A stretch of DNA of 64,000 nt, taken from contig NZ_CP111121.1 of NCBI RefSeq assembly GCF_026314945.1, forward strand, positions 3,472,001 through 3,536,000, given 5' to 3'. This DNA comes from Chryseobacterium fluminis. Lineage in GTDB: Bacteria; Bacteroidota; Bacteroidia; Flavobacteriales; Weeksellaceae. The notes below the pieces were generated by a model. The model did no database searches. It saw nothing but the letters and a program-made list of their open reading frames with translations, and was not told the DNA's origin. The position numbers and the translations under genes were made by a program. The stretch's first letter is position 1. Each line of letters starts with the position of its first letter. Positions 41,930 to 50,911 of the stretch are shown in pieces.

Positions 41930-43216
41930 TTATTTATACACTTTCTGAATGATCGTATTCTTAATTCCTTTAGCCTCAATGCCTTTTTGGGCTTTAACGG
42001 CATCTTCCAAAGTGTAAAATTTTCCATAGGTATAATAGAAAACTCCGTTTTCCTTGGTTCTTTCCACCTCTTTCAGCGTCTGCATAATGAAAGAATTGCC
42101 GTTCAGTTTGTCTCCAACATACAGCTCGATGGTATAATATCCGGCACTCAGTTTCTGATTAGGCATAAACCCTACCGCATATGCATTTCTGAATCCGGCG
42201 TCCTTCGCAGTTCTGATATTAATATCTCTTACAGAAGCAAGATTGGTCACTCCGTAATAGTATTTGTACTGTCCGTTCTCTTTAATCGGAAGGATGTAAT
42301 TTAAGCCCTTTAAAGCGGGGTCTCCGTCATTATATTTCGTCGGGGAACTTAATAGTAAAATTCTGAAGTCATTTTTAAGAGCTACTTCTGCTAATTTATC
42401 CGGTTCCGGCTTTTTAGTAACTACGGGACCTCCTGATCTTCTGTCGATGGCTTTTTTATAGTCGATAATGGCCTGATAGATACTCTCAGCGATTTCGGTC
42501 TGGCCTCTGTCTGAAGCAAGGTAATGACTTTCTTCCGGATGATTGATGAATCCTGCCTCAATTAATACCGACGGCATCGCATTCATACGGAGAACGTGTA
42601 GGTTTTTCTGAAAAACACCTCTTGAGAACCTTTTGTCTTTATTTACAAAATTGCCCTCTACTAAACCTCCCAAAAGTAAACTTGATTCAAGATATTTACT
42701 TTGCTGAAGCTTCAGCGCAATCAGAGATTCAGGAGAACTTGCATCATATGACCCAAAAATCTGCTTATCTTTTTCGTCAAGAAAGATCACATCATTCTCT
42801 CTTTTGGCTACTTCCAGGTTCGTATCATTCTGATCTGGCCCCTGTACATAAGTTTCTGTTCCGTAGGCTGTGTTTCTTACAGCAGAATTACAGTGAATGG
42901 ATACGAAAAGGTCCGCTTTACTTCTGTTGGCCAGATTGGTACGGTCCGAAAGCGAAGGATATTCATCAATCTTCCGGGTGTAAATAACTTTAAAATCTTT
43001 GTTTTTCTCAAGCATAGCGCCCACTTTCAGGGTGATGGCAAGCGTAACGTCTTTTTCGGCAATTCTTCCGATATCTGAATACGTTCTGTTTGCTCCGTGA
43101 TCACTTCCCCCGTGTCCGGCGTCTAAAACTAATGTAAATTTCTTCTGGGAAAAAATAAAGTTGCTTGAAAGAATTAAGAGAAATGATAAAATTATTTTAA
43201 AATTTAGTTTGTGCAT
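41930..43216 (-). CDS. N-acetylmuramoyl-L-alanine amidase (Amidase_3) with C-terminal repeat domain
   Basis: This enzyme cuts the bond between muramic acid and the stem peptide, acting in the periplasm. It has a signal peptide (IILSFLLILSSNFIFSQ). The catalytic domain spans about 25-255: LDAGHGG (zinc His), AEKDVTLAI (zinc Glu), FVSIHCNSA (zinc His) and PSVLIEAGFINH (catalytic Glu). After a linker (PVVTKKPEPDK) come about 150 residues resembling a SPOR-like domain (YYGVTNLASVRDINIRTAKD). Divergent from lptD. Likely used in cell separation. Confidence 0.94.
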   Translation of the reverse strand: MHKLNFKIILSFLLILSSNFIFSQKKFTLVLDAGHGGSDHGANRTYSDIGRIAEKDVTLAITLKVGAMLEKNKDFKVIYTRKIDEYPSLSDRTNLANRSKADLFVSIHCNSAVRNTAYGTETYVQGPDQNDTNLEVAKRENDVIFLDEKDKQIFGSYDASSPESLIALKLQQSKYLESSLLLGGLVEGNFVNKDKRFSRGVFQKNLHVLRMNAMPSVLIEAGFINHPEESHYLASDRGQTEIAESIYQAIIDYKKAIDRRSGGPVVTKKPEPDKLAEVALKNDFRILLLSSPTKYNDGDPALKGLNYILPIKENGQYKYYYGVTNLASVRDINIRTAKDAGFRNAYAVGFMPNQKLSAGYYTIELYVGDKLNGNSFIMQTLKEVERTKENGVFYYTYGKFYTLEDAVKAQKGIEAKGIKNTIIQKVYK

Positions 43217-43279
43217 CTTACAGTTTTAAAAATTATACTAATTTTGGGCCTTAATTGTATATAATAAATATAATAAAAA

Positions 43280-45868
43280 TTGGACAAAACCGTCTTCAAA
43301 AATATATTACAAATTTTAATTATCCTAATTTTTAACAATTTTTTAGCACAAAAAAATCCTGGAAAATTGCCTGAAAATGCGGTTAATGATACTATCCCCA
43401 AGAGGGATACCGTTGTAATTAAAAAGGAACCTTTAGAAGATATTCTGCAGACAAAAGCGGATAATATCCGCAGAGATTTCCCGAAAAAAATGATTTATCT
43501 GAACAAAAATGCTCAGGTAAAGTACCAGGATATGCAGATAGATGCAGATTATATTTCTATTGACGAACAGAAAAATATGATGTTCGCCCGCGGAAAACAG
43601 GATTCTCTGGGTAAGATTATCGAACCGGTAGTGACCACGCAGGCCGGGAAAAAATATGAAACCGATCAGTTCCAGTATAATACCAAAACAAGACAGGCTA
43701 CTGCCTTCAATGCCCGTACGGAAGAGAGCGAAGGAGTGATTGTGGCTGAAAAGACGAAGAAATACAGCGATTCCGTCTTTGCCATGAGAAATGCCCTGTA
43801 CACAACGGATGACTATTTCATAAAGAAAAAGGATACCGCGGCCGATTACCATATGTTGGCTTCCAATATCAAATTAATTAAAACGAAAAATAAATCTCAG
43901 ATCATTACCGGTCCCATCCAGATGTATATTGAGCGGGTTCCGACCCCGCTGATTATGCCCTTTGCCATTTTACCGTTTTCAGATAAAAGATCAGCAGGAA
44001 TTCTGATCCCGAGTTTTGGAGAACGACAGGATGTAGGGTTCTTTCTAAACGGGATAGGATATTATCAGCCTATCGGAGATCATTTCGATCTTAAGGTGCT
44101 TGCAGATATTTATACCAAAGGAAGCTGGAACTTAAGACCTGAAATGAATTATGCGAAGAAATACAGGTACTCCGGGAATTTTTCCGCAGACGTAGGAACG
44201 ATGGTGCGGGGGATTAAAGGTTTGGATGATTATAATAAAAACAGCACGTACAGAATTGCCTGGAGACATACCCAGGATACAAAAGCAAATCCTTTCCTTA
44301 ATTTTACGGCGTCTGTGGATATTGTAAGTACAAAGTTTTATAATAATACCTTGAATAATAACTATATTCTGAATCAGAATGTACTGAATACACAACAGAA
44401 TTCGACGGTTACCATCACAAAAAGATTTCTGAAGCTGCCTATGACGATTACGGGAACAACCTCGTATTCACAGAACTTTGCGACCGGATTGTCAGATCTT
44501 CGTTTGCCACAGATGAATATTGCCATCAATCAGTTTTATCTGTTCAGATCCAAAACCGGAGTTAGATCAGGATTACTGGAGAATATTACAGTAAATACGG
44601 GAATCAACTTAACCAACTTTGTTCAAACCGATGAAGGCGAGCTTTTCACAAAGGCCATGTGGGATAAGATGCAGACCGGTCTGAAAAATAATATTGCGTT
44701 AGGTACAAATACCACGGTGGCGAAATATTTCACTTTCAGTTTGGGAGCCACTATTGATAATGCTTTAACAACAAAAACAGTTGACAAATTTTATAATCCC
44801 GTTACCGATAAGGTCGTAACAGAAACCGATAAAGGTATTGCCGGATATTCTACTTTTTCCACTACAGCAAGTCTTCAGACAACCCTCTACGGAATGTTGA
44901 AATTTAAAAAAGGCTCAGCGGTGGAAGCCATCAGGCATATGATGACCCCAAGTATCGGATTTACTTATTCTCCTGATTTTGGAGGTGCCGGATTCGGATA
45001 CTATAAAAACTATTATGATGCCAATGGTGCTTTAACGCCTTATTCCATTTTTGACGGCGGTATTGTGGGAACTCCTACCAGCGGAATGGTAGGAGCCTTA
45101 AATTTTAATATCGGAAACAATATTGAAATGAAGGTAAAATCTAAAAGTGATTCTACAGGCGTGAAAAAAGTAAAGATTTTTGAATCCCTGAACCTTTCCG
45201 GAAACTACAACTTTGCGGCAAAGGACCATCCATGGTCTATTCTTACCATCAATGGGCAGTCCTCATTTTTTGATAACAAATTAAGTGTCAATACAAGCCT
45301 GTCTCTGGATCCCTATAAAACTATTTATATTCCGGGACAGGATGCCGGAATCAGGACGGAGGATTTTGGAAGCTTCAGCATACAGGGGTTTAACGTACAG
45401 TTATCTTATCCTTTAAGCAACGAAATTTTCGGTAAAAAGGAGGACTACGCTAAAAAATACGATACCAAAGGGGAAATCAGGAATGAAAATTATTATTTTG
45501 ATAATGATAATTATGCCCACTTTGATCAGGCATGGACCCTGAATATCAACGCCAACTATGCTTATACAAAAAGTACAGCGTCAAGAACTCCGACAAGACT
45601 GGCTTCGATAGGTCTGGACGGAAGTCTTAAGCTTACCCCTTACTGGAATATCAACGGAAGTACCCATTACGATATGGTGACCAAAGAACTGGCATACACC
45701 AGGATCGGTTTCTCGAGGGATCAGCGAAGTTTCACCATTAATTTTAACTGGGTTCCTTTCGGACAGTATAAAGTATATGATTTCTTTATCGGGATTAAAG
45801 CCAATATCTTAAGCGATGCATTAAAGTATAAAGACAGAAGTTTTACACAACCTAACGCACCTTTCTAA
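43280..45868 (+). CDS. lptD: LptD-like LPS-assembly outer-membrane protein
   Basis: This 862-residue barrel places lipopolysaccharide at the cell surface. It starts at TTG (43280), after which a signal peptide reads ILQILIILIFNNFLAQ. The N-terminal periplasmic beta-jellyroll (OstA-like) includes IYLNKNAQVKYQDMQIDADY and MMFARGKQDSLGK. The barrel begins with MPFAILPFSDKRSAGILIPS, a typical LptD signature, and runs to NFNWVPFGQYKVYDFFIGIK. Cysteines used for LptD disulphides in proteobacteria are missing, as usual in Bacteroidota. It is divergent from the amidase gene. Confidence 0.92.
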   Translation: MDKTVFKNILQILIILIFNNFLAQKNPGKLPENAVNDTIPKRDTVVIKKEPLEDILQTKADNIRRDFPKKMIYLNKNAQVKYQDMQIDADYISIDEQKNMMFARGKQDSLGKIIEPVVTTQAGKKYETDQFQYNTKTRQATAFNARTEESEGVIVAEKTKKYSDSVFAMRNALYTTDDYFIKKKDTAADYHMLASNIKLIKTKNKSQIITGPIQMYIERVPTPLIMPFAILPFSDKRSAGILIPSFGERQDVGFFLNGIGYYQPIGDHFDLKVLADIYTKGSWNLRPEMNYAKKYRYSGNFSADVGTMVRGIKGLDDYNKNSTYRIAWRHTQDTKANPFLNFTASVDIVSTKFYNNTLNNNYILNQNVLNTQQNSTVTITKRFLKLPMTITGTTSYSQNFATGLSDLRLPQMNIAINQFYLFRSKTGVRSGLLENITVNTGINLTNFVQTDEGELFTKAMWDKMQTGLKNNIALGTNTTVAKYFTFSLGATIDNALTTKTVDKFYNPVTDKVVTETDKGIAGYSTFSTTASLQTTLYGMLKFKKGSAVEAIRHMMTPSIGFTYSPDFGGAGFGYYKNYYDANGALTPYSIFDGGIVGTPTSGMVGALNFNIGNNIEMKVKSKSDSTGVKKVKIFESLNLSGNYNFAAKDHPWSILTINGQSSFFDNKLSVNTSLSLDPYKTIYIPGQDAGIRTEDFGSFSIQGFNVQLSYPLSNEIFGKKEDYAKKYDTKGEIRNENYYFDNDNYAHFDQAWTLNINANYAYTKSTASRTPTRLASIGLDGSLKLTPYWNINGSTHYDMVTKELAYTRIGFSRDQRSFTINFNWVPFGQYKVYDFFIGIKANILSDALKYKDRSFTQPNAPF

Positions 45869-45883
45869 TATTGGAGTGAAATT

Positions 45884-45908
45884 TGCAAATATAAATTTTA
45901 TATTTGCA
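45884..45908. promoter_or_regulatory. Perfect 25-base palindrome containing -7 boxes on both strands
   Basis: TGCAAATATAAA, T, then its reverse complement. TATATTTG occurs at 45899-45906 on the plus strand and at 45893-45886 on the minus strand. It lies between lptD and ridA, 100 bases ahead of the ridA start. Confidence 0.5.
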
Positions 45909-46007
45909 CCCAAAATAAATTCTGGTGAAATCACGGTAATGAATTTTATGATTGTAAAATACAGTAGCTGATGATTCCATATGACCATAGAAAATAAATA
46001 TCCATAT

Positions 46008-46388
46008 ATGAAACAAATAATCAACACAGTGAACGCTCCTGCAGCAATAGGACCTTATTCTCAGGCAAACATGGCTAACGGAGTATTGTATATTTCCGGT
46101 CAGATTCCTGTAGATCCTGCAACCGGCAAACTAGTAGAAGGAATTGAAAAGGAAACGCATCAGGTAATGAAAAATCTTGAAGCTATTCTTACAGAAGCAG
46201 GAATGACTTTTAAAAATGTTGTAAAAGCTACGATCTTCCTTAAAAGTATGGATGATTTTGCAGTGATGAATGATATTTATGCTTCTTATCTGGACGCAGA
46301 GAGTTTTCCGGCCCGTGAAACGGTACAGGTTTCCTGTCTGCCTAAAAATGTTGATATCGAAATTTCTATGATCGCACATCAGGATTAA
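46008..46388 (+). CDS. ridA: RidA-family enamine/imine deaminase
   Basis: This enzyme hydrolyses reactive enamines and imines formed by PLP enzymes. I place the start at the ATG of 46008 (MKQIINTVNAPAAIGPYSQA), the family N-terminus; the frame upstream to 45981 gives nine extra residues. Typical motifs: GVLYISGQIPVDPATGKL, VKATIFLKSMDDFAVMN, FPARETVQVSCLPK (the substrate-binding Arg) and VDIEISMIAHQ. The next gene overlaps its stop by one base. Confidence 0.96.
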   Translation: MKQIINTVNAPAAIGPYSQANMANGVLYISGQIPVDPATGKLVEGIEKETHQVMKNLEAILTEAGMTFKNVVKATIFLKSMDDFAVMNDIYASYLDAESFPARETVQVSCLPKNVDIEISMIAHQD

Positions 46389-46846
46389 TGAATTTTCTTA
46401 GAAATACAATTGCGGTTATTGTTGGGCTTGCTATTGCAGGGCTTACTATTACTCTTGGCATAAGAGTGTTTCCGCAATGGGTCACTTTCGAAGCTTTTGC
46501 TCCTTTTGAGCATTGGCAAAAATTCCTGTTCAGCATGCAGGATGATGGAGCCTTTTTTGGTTTCCTGCTGTTTATTTCCGGTTTGGGAACAACAATCGGA
46601 GGGGTGGCGACAGCAATTATTGTGAAGTACGCAAAAGTAGCCTATGCGATCCTTATCGGTTTTATCATGCTTTTTATAGCCATGCTGGATGTGATTGTCT
46701 TTCCTTATCATCCGACGTTTTATAAAATTTCTATTTTTCTTACCTTTTTTCCTTTCTCGTGGATCGGCGGTAAGATCGTTGAAGTTATTTATGAACGGAA
46801 AAAGAAAAAGAAGATCGCTGATAAGATGAATCATCAGTCCAAATAA
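46388..46846 (+). CDS. Four-TM membrane protein, unknown
   Basis: This 152-residue protein has four hydrophobic spans: TIAVIVGLAIAGLTITLGI, FFGFLLFISGLGTTIGGVAT, AYAILIGFIMLFIAMLDVIV and FLTFFPFSWIGGKIVEVIY. It ends with a very basic cytoplasmic tail (ERKKKKKIADK). Its start overlaps the ridA stop as TAATG, so the two are coupled, but no functional link is known. Family not recognised beyond a general flavobacterial membrane protein. Confidence 0.8.
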   Translation: MNFLRNTIAVIVGLAIAGLTITLGIRVFPQWVTFEAFAPFEHWQKFLFSMQDDGAFFGFLLFISGLGTTIGGVATAIIVKYAKVAYAILIGFIMLFIAMLDVIVFPYHPTFYKISIFLTFFPFSWIGGKIVEVIYERKKKKKIADKMNHQSK

Positions 46847-46850
46847 AAAA

Positions 46851-46877
46851 ACGCTGCAAAGATCTGCAGCGTTTTTC
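46851..46877. terminator. Bidirectional terminator
   Basis: ACGCTGCA pairs with TGCAGCGT, with AAAAAA on one side and TTTTT on the other. It separates the convergent membrane-protein and degP genes. Confidence 0.9.
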
Positions 46878-46907
46878 ATTGATATGAAGAAATGTTTAGT
46901 TTAATGA

Positions 46908-48443
46908 TTAAGGCATTTTAAATCCTTTGGTATAAATTCTTCCGTACTCATCCACAAATTTTACCTGTACGTTTCCGGAATACTTTTCAAGTATCTTTTC
47001 TACATCCTTTTGCGAATTCACAGGCTTTCCGTTGATTTCTATCACGATGTAGTTATCCACCACCCCGATTTTAGCCATTTCGCTTCCCTCTGATACATTT
47101 TTGGCAACAACACCGCTGTTCAGTCCATAGTCGGTCTTAAAACGGTCGCTTAACGGTTCAAAATCTGCACCGATCTTCTCACCTACACTCAGGTCAGCTT
47201 TGGTTCTCGTAGAGGTTCCGCCTTTCTGGTCTTTTAAAGTAACGGTCGTGGTATTTTCCTTGCCGTTTCTTAGATACGTAACTGCCACCTTATCTCCCGG
47301 ACGCTTGCTTCCGATAGCGATCGATAGATCGGCAAAATCGGTTACAGGAGTAGCGTCTATCTTAGTGATCACATCTCCTTTGCTTAGGCCTGCGTCCTGA
47401 GCACCGCTGCTGTCACCAAAGCCTGTAATGTAAACTCCGGAACCGGATTTGATATTGGTTTTAAACTGTCTGTTATAAGCTGCTATTTGCTGGTCGTCAG
47501 AAAGATCAAGAGAAGTTACTCCTAAGAATCCTCTCTGTACAATACCGAATTTCTTAATATCTTCCACAATTTTTCTTGCCAGATTGGCAGGAACAGCAAA
47601 TCCGTAACCCTGATAATATCCTGTGGTCGACTGAATTGCAGAATTGATACCGATAAGATCACCATTGGTGTTCACAAGTGCTCCTCCGGAGTTCCCCGGA
47701 TTAATGGCCGCATCGGTCTGGATGAAACTCTCTATAGGATTAGCTGCTTTTCCCTGAGATCCCAAGATCCCGATACCTCTGCCTTTGGCTGAAATAATCC
47801 CTGCAGTCACGGTAGAGTTTAGCCCAAGCGGGTTTCCTACTGCCAATGCCCATTGTCCCACTTCTATATTGTCTGAGTTGGCAAAATTTAAATAAGGAAG
47901 ACCTTTCTCTTCGATCTTCAGCAATGAGATGTCTGTGTTCGGGTCAGTTCCCACCAGGGTTGCGATGTAAGATTTTTTATTGCTTAAAACAACTTCAAGT
48001 TTGCTGGCTCCGGCTACAACATGGTTGTTTGAAATTATGTAACCGTCTGGAGAAATGATTACCCCTGATCCCATACCGGAAGGCATATTATCCGGTGCCT
48101 GCTGTTGTTTCGGTCTCTGCTGGTTTCTTCCGCCACCAAAAGGATCTCCGAAAAAGAAATCAAACAGATCCTGCTCTGAAGCCCGGCCGCCGCCGCCAGC
48201 TCTGTTCTGGTAATTTTTAATGGTTACCACAGCAGGAACTGTTGTTTTGGCTGCTTTTACGAAATCATCTCCTACGGCTGCGGAATTCATTCCTGCAAAC
48301 GAAACATTAGACGATTTTGTAAAATAAGACTGGTCCCCGTTATCAGAGGTATGATCGAAATATTGTAATGCTCCAACGGTAGTGGCTCCTGACATAACGC
48401 CTACTACTGCAAAGGGTAATAGTTTTTTTAAAGTACTCTTCAT
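46908..48443 (-). CDS. degP: DegP/HtrA-type periplasmic serine protease
   Basis: This protease and chaperone acts on misfolded envelope proteins. It has an N-terminal signal or anchor (LLPFAVVGVMSGATTVGAL) and a Gly/Gln-rich loop. The trypsin-like domain carries the full triad: His in IISNNHVVAGA, Asp in GTDPNTDISLLK, Ser in INPGNSGGALVN. Two PDZ domains follow (about 310-405 and 420-500; GFLGVTSLDLSDDQ and DFEPLSDRFKTDYG). 511 residues, normal. Its upstream region holds tandem 9-base repeats at the promoter. Confidence 0.96.
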   Translation of the reverse strand: MKSTLKKLLPFAVVGVMSGATTVGALQYFDHTSDNGDQSYFTKSSNVSFAGMNSAAVGDDFVKAAKTTVPAVVTIKNYQNRAGGGGRASEQDLFDFFFGDPFGGGRNQQRPKQQQAPDNMPSGMGSGVIISPDGYIISNNHVVAGASKLEVVLSNKKSYIATLVGTDPNTDISLLKIEEKGLPYLNFANSDNIEVGQWALAVGNPLGLNSTVTAGIISAKGRGIGILGSQGKAANPIESFIQTDAAINPGNSGGALVNTNGDLIGINSAIQSTTGYYQGYGFAVPANLARKIVEDIKKFGIVQRGFLGVTSLDLSDDQQIAAYNRQFKTNIKSGSGVYITGFGDSSGAQDAGLSKGDVITKIDATPVTDFADLSIAIGSKRPGDKVAVTYLRNGKENTTTVTLKDQKGGTSTRTKADLSVGEKIGADFEPLSDRFKTDYGLNSGVVAKNVSEGSEMAKIGVVDNYIVIEINGKPVNSQKDVEKILEKYSGNVQVKFVDEYGRIYTKGFKMP

Positions 48444-48906
48444 TGTATATCTTCTTTATTTATATTATAATTATCGTTCTACGGTAAACAAATTTAATGC
48501 TAAATAGGTATGCAATTAGTATGCAATGTTTCAATTTTAACTAAAATTTAACAGGAATAGCAATAATTCATATATTTTGTCATAATTGTTAAAAAGCCAG
48601 TTAACTAAACTTAAAAATTTATTAAAAGGGATGTGACAAAATGTAAGAAATATGTGACAAAAGTATAGATCAAAATTATGATCTTCAAAAACTGGATGGG
48701 CGTAGTAGGTATAAGACCGATAAAGTAGCAAGAATTAATCTGGTATAAGTATGACATTTTTTCTGATAATATTTGGCATTCACTTAAAGCATTACCATTG
48801 CACGAGGATCTGAAAATTGCCGTCTCTGCTGTGAAAATTACAGAATCCAAAAAAGTAGTACCAGATGATTCTTACACACCCTATCGGTCAGATTAAAGGA
48901 ATTTAT
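48444..48906. promoter_or_regulatory. Intergenic control region with two sets of direct repeats
   Basis: About 460 bases between divergent degP and trhO, with no gene apparent. On the minus strand a -7 box TAAATTTG (48496-48489) and a TTG about 16 bases further fit a degP promoter. GTATGCAAT is repeated at 48508-48516 and 48519-48527, overlapping that -33 region. ATGTGACAAAA is repeated exactly at 48631-48641 and 48652-48662, a spacing of 21 bases or two helical turns. Which gene these serve is unknown. Confidence 0.5.
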
Positions 48907-48914
48907 TATCTTTG
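48907..48914 (+). promoter_or_regulatory. -7 box TATCTTTG before trhO
   Basis: A perfect TAnnTTTG match 33 bases upstream of the trhO ATG; no clear -33 TTG at the usual spacing. Confidence 0.55.
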
Positions 48915-48947
48915 CAGAAATATTTTCTCACTTAAAACGTTTATAGC

Positions 48948-50330
48948 ATGCAACTGTATAACACCTTAAGCGCAGAAGAAAGAGCTCAGCTTATTGATGA
49001 AGCCGGTAAAGAACGTCTTACATTATCTTTCTATGCGTATGCCAAAATTGAAGATCCCAAAAAATTTCGCGACGACTTATTTATAGCCTGGAATGCACTG
49101 GATGCGTTAGGCCGTATCTATGTAGCTCATGAAGGAATTAATGCTCAGATGAGTGTGCCGGCAGATCAATTCGAAGCATTTCGTGATACGCTGGAAGTTT
49201 ACGAATTTATGCGGGGCATCCGTTTAAATGTTGCCGTTGAGCAGGATAATCATTCATTTTTGAAACTAACGATAAAAGTAAGACCTAAGATTGTGGCCGA
49301 TGGTCTGAATGACGAAACTTTTGACGTTACCAATAAAGGAATTCATTTAAAAGCAAAGGAATTCAATACCCTGCTCGAAGATCCCAATACCATTGTGGTG
49401 GATTTCAGAAATCACTATGAAAGCGAAGTAGGGCATTTTGAAGGGGCCATCACTCCCGATGTGGAAAATTTCAGAGAAAGTCTCCCGATCATCAACGAAC
49501 AGTTACAGGATTTTAAAGAAGATAAAAATCTTTTGATGTACTGTACGGGCGGGATTCGTTGCGAAAAAGCCAGTGCTTATTTTAAACATCAGGGTTTTAA
49601 GAATGTTTTCCAGCTGGAAGGCGGAATTATCGAATACACGCGCCAGATCAAAGAGGAAAATATCGAAAGTAAATTTATTGGTAAAAATTTCGTTTTTGAT
49701 CACCGTCTGGGAGAAAGAATTACGGATGATATTATTTCACAGTGTCACCAGTGTGGCAAGCCATGCGATAATCATACAAATTGTGCCAATGATGCCTGTC
49801 ATTTGTTATTTATCCAATGTGACGACTGTAAGGCAGCGATGGAGAATACCTGTTCTCCGGAGTGTCTCGAAACCATTCACTTGCCTTGGGAAGAGCAGGT
49901 AGCGTTAAGAAAAGGTTTACAGGTTGGAAATAAAATATTCAGAAAAGGGAAATCCGAAGCTCTGAAATTCAAAAATTCCGGCCATTTATCTACTCAGCCT
50001 TTAGCAAAAGCTGCCCCAAATCCTGAGACCAAAAATATCCGCCAGAAAATAAAAGTAAAGAAGACCTTGATAGGAAAGGCCGAACATTATTATTCAAAAT
50101 CAAAAATTGCACAGTTTTTAATTGAAAATAGTGAGCTTTCCGTAGGAGACCAGATACTCATTTCCGGACCGACAACCGGGGAGCAGGAAGTTACCGTTAC
50201 GGAGATTTATGCTAACGGAGGTCCCTGCACAACGGCGAAAGCTGGTGATCAGATCACTTTTGAGCTTCCGTTCAGAGTCCGTTTATCAGACAAATTGTAT
50301 AAAATAATAACCTCTTCAGAAAACGCGTAA
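48948..50330 (+). CDS. trhO: TrhO tRNA-uridine hydroxylase with extra U32-C-like C-terminal domain
   Basis: TrhO (YceA-type rhodanese) makes 5-hydroxyuridine at wobble position 34 of tRNA using oxygen. An acylphosphatase-like N-terminal domain (IYVAHEGINAQMSVPA) precedes the rhodanese domain at about 130-230, with the Cys loop MYCTGGIRCEKAS. A Cys-rich rhodanese C-terminal segment (QCHQCGKPCDNHTNC, ENTCSPEC) follows. At 460 residues it is about 100 longer than the E. coli protein. The last about 80 residues (LIGKAEHYYSKSKIAQFLIE, VGDQILISGPTTG, VRLSDKLYKII) look like the beta-barrel C-terminal domain of U32 peptidase-family proteins such as TrhP. The cyclo-ligase gene follows after 5 bases. 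Confidence 0.92.
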   Translation: MQLYNTLSAEERAQLIDEAGKERLTLSFYAYAKIEDPKKFRDDLFIAWNALDALGRIYVAHEGINAQMSVPADQFEAFRDTLEVYEFMRGIRLNVAVEQDNHSFLKLTIKVRPKIVADGLNDETFDVTNKGIHLKAKEFNTLLEDPNTIVVDFRNHYESEVGHFEGAITPDVENFRESLPIINEQLQDFKEDKNLLMYCTGGIRCEKASAYFKHQGFKNVFQLEGGIIEYTRQIKEENIESKFIGKNFVFDHRLGERITDDIISQCHQCGKPCDNHTNCANDACHLLFIQCDDCKAAMENTCSPECLETIHLPWEEQVALRKGLQVGNKIFRKGKSEALKFKNSGHLSTQPLAKAAPNPETKNIRQKIKVKKTLIGKAEHYYSKSKIAQFLIENSELSVGDQILISGPTTGEQEVTVTEIYANGGPCTTAKAGDQITFELPFRVRLSDKLYKIITSSENA

Positions 50331-50335
50331 TACTT

Positions 50336-50911
50336 ATGCTGAAAGCTGAACTCAGAAAAAAATATATGCAAAAAAGAAAAGCCTTGTCTTCTGATGAGGC
50401 TTTCTTGTTATCTGAAAATATTTTTAAAAATTTTGTTGATTATTTCAAGCCTTTACCCGGCCAGAGGGTGCATATATTTATTCCGATTGAAAAGTTTAAA
50501 GAAGTAAATACCAAAATTTTTATTGATTATTTCCTGAGCAGGAATATCCACATTTTTGTGCCAAAAATTGTAGATGCAAAACTCATCTCTGTGGAGATTT
50601 CCGAAAGTACTGCATTCGAAACCAGCCCGTGGGGAATTTCAGAACCTGTCTCTGATACAGATTCCGGAATCCTGAATTTCGATTTTGTGATAACCCCATT
50701 ACTTTACTGTGACCATAGCGGAAACCGGGTAGGGTATGGAAAAGGCTTTTACGATGATTTTTTTGAGACTATTCCGGAGAAGTCAAAAAAAATCGGAGTT
50801 AATTATTTTAACCCCGATGAAAATATCGATGATATACGGGAAAATGATATTCCTTTGGACTATTTGGTTACGCCTGCGCGGACGCTGTCTTTTGGTTTGG
50901 GTGTGGAATAA
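50336..50911 (+). CDS. 5-formyltetrahydrofolate cyclo-ligase
   Basis: Converts 5-formyl-THF to 5,10-methenyl-THF with ATP. 191 residues. Features are the basic N-terminus KAELRKKYMQKRKAL, the VHIFIPIEKFKEVNTK strand, and TPLLYCDHSGNRVGYGKGFYDDF, the ATP/folate-binding signature. It begins 5 bases after trhO, so both are probably co-transcribed. Its last about 50 bases overlap the convergent lipoprotein gene. Confidence 0.93.
   Translation: MLKAELRKKYMQKRKALSSDEAFLLSENIFKNFVDYFKPLPGQRVHIFIPIEKFKEVNTKIFIDYFLSRNIHIFVPKIVDAKLISVEISESTAFETSPWGISEPVSDTDSGILNFDFVITPLLYCDHSGNRVGYGKGFYDDFFETIPEKSKKIGVNYFNPDENIDDIRENDIPLDYLVTPARTLSFGLGVE

Noticed and set aside
46385..46879. 164-codon minus-strand frame opposite the RidA-linked membrane protein gene
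   Set aside because: It runs antisense to a protein with clear membrane spans and includes the terminator; no protein-like pattern.
48537..48850. Two short minus-strand open frames between degP and trhO
   Set aside because: AT-driven composition and overlapping frames; the region is better explained as regulatory DNA.
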